Assembly: GCF_016863475.1 (NCBI RefSeq)
Contig: NZ_BOOY01000018.1
Coordinates: 1-64,000 of the forward strand
Reading direction: 5' to 3'
DNA from: Spirilliplanes yamanashiensis
GTDB lineage: Bacteria > Actinomycetota > Actinomycetes > Mycobacteriales > Micromonosporaceae
Length of the DNA: 64,000 bases
Shown here piece by piece: positions 15,001 to 27,000 of this stretch (position 1 is its first letter; the number at the start of each line of letters is the position of its first letter). The translations under genes were made by a program, and so were the position numbers. The notes below the pieces were generated by a model that worked only from the letters and a program-made list of their open reading frames with translations, did not search any database and was not told the origin of the DNA.

Positions 15001-18000
15001 GCGAGCGTCCGCGTCCGCCGCCGCCTCAGCCGGGCCACCCACTGGGGCCCCGACACCGCCGACCGGCCCGTGCACGACCGCACCCCCGCCGAGTTCGCCG
15101 CGTACGGCCCCGACGACGCACCCCGACTCGTGCTGCTCGACGACACCGGCGCCAACGCCACCAACCGCGCCGTCGCCGACGCGTTCCGCACCCACCCCGA
15201 CCGCTATCCCGTCCTGGTCCACGCCACCGCCGCCGGGCCCGTCGTCGACGGCAAGGTCCTCACCCCGGAGCAGCTCGCCGACCTCATCACCGCCGACCCG
15301 CGCTCGCAGGGCAAGGACATCGAACTCATCGCCTGCGAGCTGGCCGACCCCACCGGCAAGCCTGTCACCGACGCCTGGGCCGCCCGCCTCTGGCAGGCAC
15401 TCCCCCGCACCAACGGCCGCGTCATCGCCGCCATGGACAAGGCCTGGACACCCCTGCCCGGCGACACCACCGACACCGTCACACCCGTGATCACCGCCAC
15501 CGCCACCTTCGCCGCCGACGGCACCCCCACCGTCACCGGCTCCGCCGGCTGGCGCACCTTCGAGGACCCGCCGGGCGCACCCGCCGACGCACCCCGCACC
15601 CGCCCGGTCGTCACCCAGCACGGCACCGACAAGCCCGGCCCCGAGGCGCCCGGCATCCCGCTCACCGACGCCGACGGCACCCCGCTGAGCACGGAGCAGA
15701 TCCGCGCCGCCGCGAACACCACCGGCCGGCCGATCGACCCCGGCGCCCTGGCCGCGCTGTGGGCCGCCGGCATCGAGATCGAGACCCGCAACGTCCTGTC
15801 GTTCCCCACCGACTTCTTCGGCCCCGAGGTGCCCTACCGGACGCCGCTGCTCATCGGCGACGGGTTCACCGTAGTGGTCGACCACTACGGCGGCCGCCAC
15901 CAGCCGGTCGCCGAGATCGTCACCGACCCGCTGCGCGTGTACGACGCCGAGTCGCGCGCCGACGCCGAGCGCGTCCTGGACCGCGTCGAGGCCGTGCTGG
16001 CCCGGCTGAACTCCGTGCCCGCGGGACAGCAGCGCTCGCTGCAGGCGCTGTTCGGCGACCTGGACGGGGTCCGCTTCGCCGACGAGATCGCCGCCCAGTC
16101 GCCCGGCATCATGATCGCGGGCGCGTCCGCGCCGAACCCGAACACCCAGTTCACCGTCGGCGTGCCGATGACCGGCCTGGCGCCGTTCGTGGAGCACCTG
16201 GTCGACCACGCCTTCCGGGGCCGGATCGACCAGAAGAAGGACATCCTGCGCGACGGCCTCGCCACCGGCGCCGCCGTCGCCGACCTGTACCGCCGGCGGC
16301 ACCCCGGCGCCACCGACGCCGACCTCGACCTGCTGCGCGGCTACACCGCCGTCAGCTACCCCATGGTCGCCGGCGGCCTGCTGTCCGCCCTGGACCAGCG
16401 CACCGGCAACCCGTACCTCGCCAAGCACTACCTCGGCGCCGCCGGGCGCATCGCCTATCCCGCCGTCCTCGCCGCCCTGCCGCCGCAGCTGCGCGACTTC
16501 CTCCGCGACGAGCACCGCGCCGTCCGCGACCTCATTGAACAGCGGTTCCGCGCCGCCCACCCGCAGGCCGCCGACGGCCTCACCCGCGTCACCCGCGGCC
16601 GCCCGCCGCGGCTGTTCGACACCGAGTTCACCACCCACGACCCCGACCCGGACGACCCCTACGCCGAGGAGGTCCCGGTCACGATCGACCAGCTCCTCGA
16701 CAACCTGCTCCTGCCCCCGGCCCCCGGCACCCCCGCCCTCACCCCCGAGATCTTCGGCATCTACACCCACTTCCCCACCCTCGACACCGACAACGGCCGC
16801 CTCCCCTTCCCCCTGCACCTGCTCGAACTACGCACCTACGGCCGCAACACCGGCATCGACGGCATCCGCGCCAACTTCACCACCCTCCGCACCCTGCTCA
16901 CCGCCCTCGCACCCGCGGCGCGCACCCGCCCCGCCGTCCCACCCAAGCCCGCCGCCCTGCGCTCCGGCACGTGGGCCGGCTGGGCGCCCCCGGCCACCGC
17001 CCCCGCGACCGCCGCCGTGCTGGAGCGCGACCTGCGCGCCGCGACGGGCGGCCCGGCCGGTGACGCGCCGCCGCTGCCGGGCCGGCGCGCGGAGCAGGTG
17101 CGCCACCAGGTCGCCGAGCAGGTGGCCCAGGGCCGCGACCCGCTGACCGACCCGCGGTCGCCGCTGCACGGCACCGGCTACGCCGCCGGCGACCCCGAGC
17201 CCGTCCGGATGGCGCGGCTGGCGCTGCTCAACCTGACGCCCGACGGCCGCGCCCGGGTGACCGCCGACCCGCTGTTCCAGCGGCTGCTCGACGCCGGCCC
17301 GGACGTGCTCGGCGCCGCCCTGCGCGGCGGCGCCGGCGTGGACGGCCGGCGGTTCGGCAACGCCGACGCGGCGGCCGCGCTGAACACGGTGGCGCGGTCC
17401 GCGGCGCCCACCATCGTGGCGCAGCTGGCGCTCGGCCGGTCGGTCACCGAGCAGATCCGCGAGACCCTGCGCGAGGTGCAGCGCACCAACCCGGGGCTGC
17501 TGACGGAGACGGACCGGGCCGTGCCCGCGCGGACCGTCGCGGGCCTGATCACCGACCGGCTGCGGGACGCCGACCGCGAGTTCGGCCTCCTGCACGCCGA
17601 GGCCGAGCGCCTGGTCCGTGACGGCGTCGCCGACCCGGCCGCGTGGGCCGCGCTGAGCGACCGCTGGGGCCGGCAGATGCAGAAGCTGGCGCCGATCGTG
17701 CCGCCCTGGCCCGCCACGGCGGCCGGCTTCCCCGTCCTGACCCGGCAGCAGCCCGGCCGGTGGGTGGACGCGGTGCGCTCGGCGCTGGCGTCGCGGGTGG
17801 ACCGCGGGGCGCGGCGCCGCACCCCCGTCGGCCTGGACGCGTACCGGCAGACCCTCGGCCGGGTGCTGGAGCCGGCGGCCCTGCCCTCGCCGGCCCTGGC
17901 GCCGCTGACCGGCACGGCCGACATGCCCGCGTTCTGGCAGTCGCTGCGCGACGGCGGGCCGCAGGTGCTCGTCGACGGGCCCCGGCACCGAGTGATCGGC

Positions 18001-21000
18001 GCCGCCACCGACGCGGACGGGCACGCCGTGTTCGTCGTCGGCGACCCGGCGTCGGCGGGGCCGCCGGTGCGGCTGCGCCCGGCGCAGCTGCCGGCGTGGC
18101 TGGGCGACCGCCCCGTCCTGGTGACCGGCCCGGCGCCGGAGCCGGACCCGGCGGACGGCGTGACCCGCAGCTCCACGGCCACGGACTTCTCGTCGCGGAC
18201 GCCGTCCGACCTGTCCCGGACCGACTCCGTCACCGCGGCCCGGCAGGCCGAGCAGGTGCAGGCGGCCTGGCGGGACGCCACGGCGGGCGCGGACCGGGCC
18301 GCGGGCGCGGCGGTCGACGACGCGGTGGCCCGCTGGGTGCGGCACGAGGGCGCCGGCCCGCAGGTCCGCTCCTTCGTGGACGCCACCCGGGCGGTGCTGG
18401 CGGCCGTGCGGGCGCTGCCGGTCGACGCCGGCCCGGCCATCGCCGACGCCGCCCGCCGGCTGGTGGCCGACGTCCGCGCCAACCAGTACGCGCACACCTG
18501 GCACAACGCCACGTACGCCGACCGGGAGCACGCCGACACCGACAGCGCGCGGTTCGGCACCGAGGTGCGCCGCCACCGCGGCGCCCGCCGCCACCCCGAC
18601 GACGTGCGCGTGCTGACCGAGCACGCCGACGACTCGCTGGGCGACCTGCTCACCGGCCGGCACGCGCCCGCGGGCGCGTACGTCGTGTCGGCGCACTTCT
18701 CCGGCGAGGTGCCCATCCACGCCGCGGCGATGCTGCTGGACCCGGACCGGAAGCTGGTCGTCGAGTACGACCTGACGTACTTCCTCGACGAGCAGCGCGC
18801 CCGCGAACGCGCGAGCCTGACCGCCGACGCCGACCGGGTGCCCGCGGAGACGCTCGTGCGCCGCGGCCGGGACCGGGCGCAGGCCCTGCGCGACGAGCTG
18901 GTGGCGCTCGGCGTCGACCCGTCCCGGATCACCCTGCGGCAAGTCTTCGACGTCGAGGGCACCGGCTACCGGCGCACCATCAGCGACACCCACCGGCAGG
19001 TCGCCGAGGCGTTCGAGGCGGACGAGCCGGGCGCCCGCCGCGCGCTGCGCGACGCCGTCCTGGACCAGCCGGGCCGGCGCACCCGCGCGGACCTCGGCGC
19101 CCGCGCGGCGGCGAAGCTGGGGCTGGCCCCGGGCGAGCGGGTGGCGCTGCTGTGGGTGCGCCGGTCGGCGCGCAACGCCGGCGGCAACTACCCCGAGCTG
19201 GACATGACCGACGGCATGCTCGGCCGGCTGACGGCCGGGCTGCGCCGGTCCGGCGGGCCGGACGCCCCGCCGACCCGGGTGGTGCTCGTCGGCGACGACC
19301 CCGGCGCGCACGCCGCCACCCGCGACGACCACCTCATCACGTTCTGGGACGACCCGGCCCTGACCGGCGGCGGTCCGCGCCTGGACCGCGCCGAGCAGCT
19401 CGCCGTCATCGATTACCTCACCGAGCACCACGGCGCCGTCGCCGTCGGCATGGAGAGCGGCGCGCTGGAGCTGCCCGCGCTGCTCGGCACCCCCACCGTC
19501 TACCTGGAGCAGCGCGCGATGCGCGGCGACAAGGCGCAGCGGTGGATGTTCGTCTCCGGCGCCGCGATCGGCGACGCCGTCGACGCCCCGCCGGGACCGG
19601 CCGGGCCGGTCAGCACCCTGCGCCGCCAGCAGTTCGAGGCCCCCGTCGAGTGGCTGCACCACGCCGGCACCGTCGGCCGGGTGCTGGACCGCGCCGCCGG
19701 GCACACCATCGGCGAGGTCACCGCCGCGCTCCGCGACGCCCTGCACGGCTGGCGCGACGCCATCGCCGCGTACGCCGCCGCCCGCACCGCGTCCACCCCC
19801 GACGCCGTCGACTGGATCACCCGCGCCGACGACCTCGCCACCGCCGTCACCGGCGTGCTCACCGTCGCCGACACCGGCAACGCGGCCGCCTTCGCCGACC
19901 GCGCCCGCACCCTGCTCGACACGTTCCGGGCCCACCTCGCCCCCGCCGTCACGCTGACGGACACCGAGCTGGGCGGCGTCCGCGACCGCATCGCCGTGCT
20001 CGACCAGCAGCGCGGCACCGTGCCCGCGAAGGTCACCGTCGCGGACATCGTCAACCGGATGGCCGACGACCGGGCCGCGGACGAGCCGCAGAGCTGGTAT
20101 CCCGACCCGGCGCTGCACCTGGACACCAACCGCGTCCACGAGCGCGACGACGACGACACGATCTTCCAGCTGTACGCGCTGCGCAACGAGGTCCACACGT
20201 TCGCCGCGGACGTCGCCGGCACCCCGGCGCGCGGCGTCCACCAGCCCGTCATGCACGCCTGGGCCGGCACCATCACCCACCTGCGGCACCGGCTCGACGC
20301 GCTCGGCGACCGCGCGGCCGGCTGGGTCCCCGCCGGGGACGGCGGGCGCGGCGGCCCGAACCTCGCCGAGCAGCTCCACGACGAGCTGGCCCGGCGGTTC
20401 GCCGCCGCGAACGACACCATCGGCGACCTCGTCGCCGAGCGCGCCGCCATCCTGACCAACGACCACGCCACCGCCAAGAAGCCGCTGCCGCCGGCCGTGT
20501 GGCGCAACCGGGCGCAGGCCGTCACCGACCTAGCCGCCCGGTACCGCGACGCCGGCCTCGCCCACCCGCGCCTCGACGACGCCCTCCGCACGATGTACGA
20601 CACCCTCGGCATCGAGCGGCCCGCCGCGGACCAGCCGGCCACCAGCGTCCCGTGGCGGGCCGACGAACAGCCGCCCGCCGGCTGGGTGCGGCCCGTCCCG
20701 GCCGGCACGTACCTCGGGGACCCGGCCGACGACGACGCCCGCGCCGCCGCCGAGGCCGTCACCGCCCGGCCCGGCCGGCACGCCCTCGTCGCGCGCGGCG
20801 TGCCCGTCGACACCCCGGACGGCGTCCGGCACATGCCCGTGGTCGACGGCCGGCCGGTGCCCGGGCACGTCGCCGCCCGCTGGGTGGCGGCGAACCCCGC
20901 GTCGCGCACCGCCGACGGCGGCCGCAAGCCCCTCGACCTCGTCATGGGGTACGCCGCCGCGGCCGGCGCCCCCGGCGACGCCTACCACGCGGCGGTGTCC

Positions 21001-24000
21001 CGCGGCTGGCGCGACGCCGACGTCCGGGCGTTCCCCGGCGCCGTGTTCACCACCACCGGCGGCCACCTGGTCGGCGGCGACCCCGACACCGGCGGCCCGG
21101 CCGCCGGACCCACCACGGCGCACGTCGCGCACACCCCCGCCGGGCCGAACGCGGCCACCGTCCACCGCACCCACGACACCGCGCAGCCCCCGCCGGCCAC
21201 GGCGTTCCGCCGCTGGGGCGCCCCCACCCCGGCCGCCGAGACCCGCCACCGCCTGCGGGAGCTGCAGGCCCGGCCCGAGGTGCGGGACGCGGCGGCACAG
21301 GCGGCGGCGAAGCTGCGCGCCGTCATCCAGGGCCACCACGGCACGGCGGCCGCGCTGCTGCGGCACGGGCCCACGCTGGCCCGCCTGCGCTCCGCCGACC
21401 CGGACACCCGGCTCGACGCGGTGTTCGGCGCGCTCAGCTCCGACGGCACCGCCCAGCTGCCGAAGATCGTCCGCGACCTCGTCGTCGCGGGCGCGGACGG
21501 CGCGCGGCTCGGGCTGGACCCGCAGCTGGTCGCGCACATCGCCGCCGCCACCGGCGGCCCCCGCCGCGGCGAGCTGACCGCCGACGCCCTGGCCGCCGTC
21601 CACCGCGCCACCGCCCAGGACCCGGACTCCCTCGCCGTCGTCCTCGGCGACCGGCCGTCGCCCGAGGCCGCCCGCGCCACCCTGCTGCTGCGCGCCCTGG
21701 GCCTCGACGAGGACGCCACCGACGCCCTCGTGCCGGCGCTGACGCTGTGGCTGCGGGTGCGCTCGCCCGGCACCCCCGCGGACGCCGTCCGGGCGGGCGT
21801 GCTGCTCGGCGGCGGGATGCCGCCCGTCGACGCGTACACCCTGGACATGGAGCCGACCACGGTCGTTCCCACCGCCCTGACCCGCCGCACGCTGTTCCAG
21901 GACTCCGGGCGCATCCAGTCGGTCAGCTTCACCCCCGACCCCGACGAGGACACCCTCGACGTGCGGCGGTTCCTCGCCGGCGACTTCACCACGTACGTGT
22001 CGGACCCGGTCAGCAACGAGGACGACACCGCCGCCCGGCTGGCCATCGAGGACGGCGCCGCCGGCCGGACGCACGAGGAGCAGCGGCAGGCGTGGCAGCG
22101 GTACAACCGGGAGAAGGCCGCCCGCTCCGCGGTGCGCCCGATGCCCGGCGGGGGCCGCCCCGGGCTCGGCGACGCCGACGTCCTGATCGTCGACAGCCAC
22201 GCCGGGCCGGAGACGTTCGCCGTCCACGACCAGCACACCGACGCCCACTACCTGCTGCGCGGCGACGGGCTGGCCCAGGCGATGCGGTCGCTCGGCTCGC
22301 TGGACCACCTCGGCGCCGACGACCGGGTCGTGTTCCTCGGCTGCAGCTCCGGGCGGCTGCCCCGGCCCGGCGGCGCCGCCCACGACTTCGTCCGGCAGCT
22401 GCGCGCCTGGCGGTACCGGGGCCGGGGCACCGCCGCCACCGGGCCGGTGCACGCCCTCGGCGACACCCCGGCGCCCGGCGCCCCCGCCGTCGCCGTGCTC
22501 GACGGCGGCGCGTTCGCCGACATCGACCCGCCGGCCGCCGGCGACCCGCCCCACCGGTGGGGCGCCGCCGGCGCGCCCGCCCCGGGCGCCGAGCCGTGGA
22601 CCGTCCACGACGACCCGCCCGCGGGCTGGCTGCACCACGTGCCCGGCGGCACCTACCTCGGCGACCCCGCCGACGCCGCCGGCCTCGCCGACGCCCGGGC
22701 CGTCCCCGACCGGCCCGGCCGGCACGCCCTCATCAGCGAGGGGTACGCCGTGCCGACACCCACCGGCGTCCAGCACATGCCGGTGGTCGACGGCCGCCCC
22801 GTACCCCCCGAGGTGGCCGCCCGGTGGACCCGGACCAACCCCGCCGCCCGCACCGGCACCGGCGCCCTCAAGGACCTCGACCTGGTCATCTGCCGCGCGG
22901 CCGCCACCACCACCGACGGCGACCAGGACCACGACCCCGACGCCGCCTGGCACGCCGGCGTCTCCCGGGCCTGGCGCGACGCCGACGTCACCGCCTCCGC
23001 CCACCCCGTCTTCACCACCCCGCACGGCCACGTTCTCAGCGCCACGACGGAGTACCCCGACGGCCGGCCGGTGCTGAGCGCCGCCACCGCCGCGCCGCTG
23101 CACACCGCCCACACCCCCGGCGGCGAACCGCCCGCGACCCGGCACACCCGCACGGCCACCCGCTTCCCCGACGGCGTCGGCGACGTCGCGCGCCGCTGGG
23201 GCCCGTCCCGGCCGCCGCGGCGGCCGGACCTGCCGGTCGTGACGTCGCTGGACGCGCGCGACGTCGTCGTGCACCGGTCGCGGGACCGGCACGGCGACGT
23301 CGTCGAGCTCGACTTCCCGCTCGGCGAGCGCAACCTGACCGACATGATCTACGCGCGCCGCCTCCAGCAGGAGACGGTGTACGGGGTCCAGACGCCCGAC
23401 GGCGTGCCCGACTTCGCGCCGATGCCCTGGCGCGGCGACCTGCTGCGCCGGTCCGTCAACGTGTACGCCGACGGCAGCGGGTACGCGCTCGTCGACACCC
23501 ACAGCCACGGCCGGGTCCGCGTCGACGGGGCCACCCTCGGCCGGCTCGCCGTCGACCTCGGCCTGTTCGACGGCCGGTACGGCGCCGACACCCAGGTCAT
23601 CCTGTGGGGCGCGCACACCGGCGCCGACGACCGCCCCGGCGGCCTGGCCCACGACTTCGCCGCCCACGTCCACGCCCACGCCGGCGTCGCCGGGCCCGTG
23701 TTCGGCCCGACCAGCGCGGTGAACTACGCGAACACCCTCTACCGGGTGCTGATGCCCACCGGCGGCGGGTTCCGGGCCTTCGAGCCCGGTCACCGGCCGG
23801 CCGAGCCGGACCACCGGCCCGTCGAGGTCGAGATCGAGGTCGAGGAGCTGGAGTCCTCCGACGAGTCCTCCTCAGGTGACGACGCGGCCGCGCCCCGCCC
23901 GCACGACACCGGCGCGGTGCGGGCCGCCGTGCACCCCGGCGCGGGCGGCGACCCCGTCGCCGTGTCGGTGCTCGGCGACCCGGCCGTCGCCGGCCAGGTG

Positions 24001-27000
24001 CACCGGCTCGCCGCCCGGCTGCGGCCCACCGACCCGCTCACCGTGGTGCACGGCGGCGGCATCGGCGGCGGCACGGTCGAGGGGCAGCGGGCCCCGGCCC
24101 CCTGGGACGGCCGGCCCCGCCCCCTGGTGGCGTTCGTCCAGCGCTCCGCCGACGGCACCGGCTTCGCCGTCCCGGGCCCCGCCGGCCGCACCGACACGGT
24201 GCCCGCCCGCGACCTGCTCGCCCGCCTCGCCGCCGACCCGGCCGTCGGCGCCGCCGTCCGCACGGACCGGCCGCTGCTGATCGTCCCGGTCGGCGAGGGC
24301 GCCGCGGCCCTGCCCCCGGACGAGGTGACCGCCCTCAGCGCCGGTCGCACCGCCCCCCTCTATTACGTGAGCGGCACCGCGGCGACGGTCCGCCCGCTCA
24401 GCTCCCGCCTCCTCCTCGCCGACGGCACGATCACCACGGCCCCCACCGGCACCGCCACCACCGCGCCGGCCCCCGCAGGGCGGGCCCCTACCGCGCCGGC
24501 CTCCGCGCCGGCGCGCCCGGCGCCGGGGCCCTCGGCCGAGACCGGGCAGGCCGGCACCGGGGGCCGCGCCGGTGTCCCCGCGGACCTGGCGGGCATCCTG
24601 CCGCCGCAGGTCATCCGCGACCCCGACGGGGCCAACACCGTCTTCAGCTTCATGACCCGCGACGACGCCCACCCGGACATCCAGCGCTGGGCCGCCGCGC
24701 GACCCAAGCTGCGCCAGGGCACGGTCACCGTCCACCCCGGACCCGGCGGCACCGGACCGGCGCGCCAGGAGACCGCCGCCTGGGCGGGCAGCCTCGGCCG
24801 CGACCCCATCCTGTTCGCCTTCGACCGCACCGAGGGCGACACCTTCACCGTGCCGACGCGGACCGGCACCCGGGACCTGACCCCCGAGCACCTGGTCCGC
24901 CTCCTCGCCGCCGGCGCGAACCTCGGTGCCGCCGCCGAGAACGCCTCCCTGGTGCTGATCGTGCCCGCCGACCCGGCCGGCCCCGACCCGGCCCGGCTGG
25001 CCGACGCCGTGCTGACCCTCGCCCGGCGCGACCACGGCTTCCGCGGCCAGGTCCACATCAACACCACCCCGGCCACATTCACCGGCGGCACCCTCACCCT
25101 GAGCAACAACGGCACGTTCGCCACCGCGGGCGAACCCGCCGCGACCCCCGAACCCGCCCCGGCCCCCGAACCCGCCGCGGCGGTGCCGCTCGCCGACGCC
25201 GACGGGACCGTCTTCGGCGTCACCCTGTCCGCCGACCCCGCCGCCCGCGCCGCCGTCCGGGCCTGGGCCCGGTCCCGGCCCCTCGCCCGGCACCACCGCT
25301 ACACCGTCCGCCCGGCCGCCGGCTCGCCGGACGCGCCGGTCACCGCCCGGCTCCGCTGGTCCGCCGCCGACGGCCGCCGCCCGTACGTCATCCACGTCGA
25401 CGCCACGGCCGGAGACCGGTTCCTCGCCCCGAGCCCCATGACGGCGGCCGAGATCGCCGCGTACGCCGACGAGCAGATCGGCCTCGGCGCCGCCGGACCC
25501 GACGCGTCGCTCGTCGTCATCGTGTCCGCGCCCGCTCCCGGCACGGACCTGACCGCGCTCGGCCGGAACCTCGCCCGCGCCGCCCGGCAGCGCGGCTTCC
25601 AGGGCGCCGTGCACCTCAACGGCGGCCCCGCCACCTTCGAACCGGGCAAGCTCACCGTCCACGACGGAGGCCGGTTCGCGAACATCCAGGTCGTCCCGGC
25701 AAAGCCGGAAACGGCACCGGCCGAGCAGGCCCCTGCAAACCCGGCGCCGGATCAGTCCGCCGGCACCGCCGACCGGGAGCGCCGCCCCTACGCCACGACC
25801 CCCGCGCCGGCCGCCCCGCGCCCGGACCGGCTGCGCCCCACCGTGCTGCGCGACCGCCGCGGCGACGAGGCCGCGCTCTCGCTGATCGCCGACGGCACCG
25901 ACGCCGAGTGGGCCGGCACCCTCACCGGCGCCATGAACGAGCACTTCCGCGACATCGTCTACAACAACACCAGCGAGAAGCCCGGCGAGAAGACGACGTT
26001 CAGCCACAACCCCTGGGCCGGCCCGCACCCCCACCCGTCCGGCCACCCGCTGCCGCTGTTCGTCGAGTTCGCCGCCGACCGCCGGCACTTCGTCGTGCCG
26101 GCCCCGGGCGGCGGGGTCCGCACGGTGACCCCGGAGCGGCTGGCCCGCGAGCTGCAGGACGACGAGGCGTTCCGGCGGCTCACCGGCGGCGACCCGCGCC
26201 GGCCGGTGGCGCTCTGCTTCGCCGAGCAGAAGGACTGGCGGCGCGCCGAGATCACCCGGACGGTCACCGCGTTCGCCGACGCCCTCGCCGGGCACGGCGG
26301 CTTCCGGTACGTGTGGCACGCGCCCGGCGGCCTGCGGCCCACCCGGCAGTGGATGACCGTGCAGGAGCACCCGTTCGAGCTGGTCCGCGAGCCGCGCCTG
26401 GACGACCTGGTGGTGCGGGAGCTGCCGGGCGGCGGCATCGAGTTCCCGCTGGACGACGACGCGTCGGCGCCGGCCGGCGACGCGGCGGGCCGTGGCGGCG
26501 TCCGGGTGGTCGCCGCCGGTGACGGGGAGCGGCTGTGGGTGCGCACCCGCGACGGGAGCCGGATCGCGGTGCGGCCCGCGGTGCTGGCCCGCGCCGCCGC
26601 CACCCACCCGGTGGTGCGCGCCGCCCTGGACGACCCGGACGCGCCGGTCACGCTGGTGTCGCCGCACGCCGGCGACCGCGACGACGCCGGCCGGGCGGGG
26701 TACGACTTCGCCGTCGGCCTCGGCGTCGACACGACGGCCCGCCCGGTGTACGCGACGACGGGCGCGACCGGCGACGCCGTCACCCGGATCGCCGGGGTGC
26801 TGTCCACCGCCCCGGAGGCGCTGACCGCGGCCGACAAGTTCGGCATGTCGTCGGTGTTCGTGCTGCCCGGGCACCGGCAGCCGGAGAGCACCGTGCGCGC
26901 CGCGATCGACGGCTGGAGCGCGGCGGCGAACCCGTTCGGGCTGGCCGAGTACGAACCCGAGCCCGGCGCGTTCCTCGGGGCGCCGACGGGCTTTGGCACG

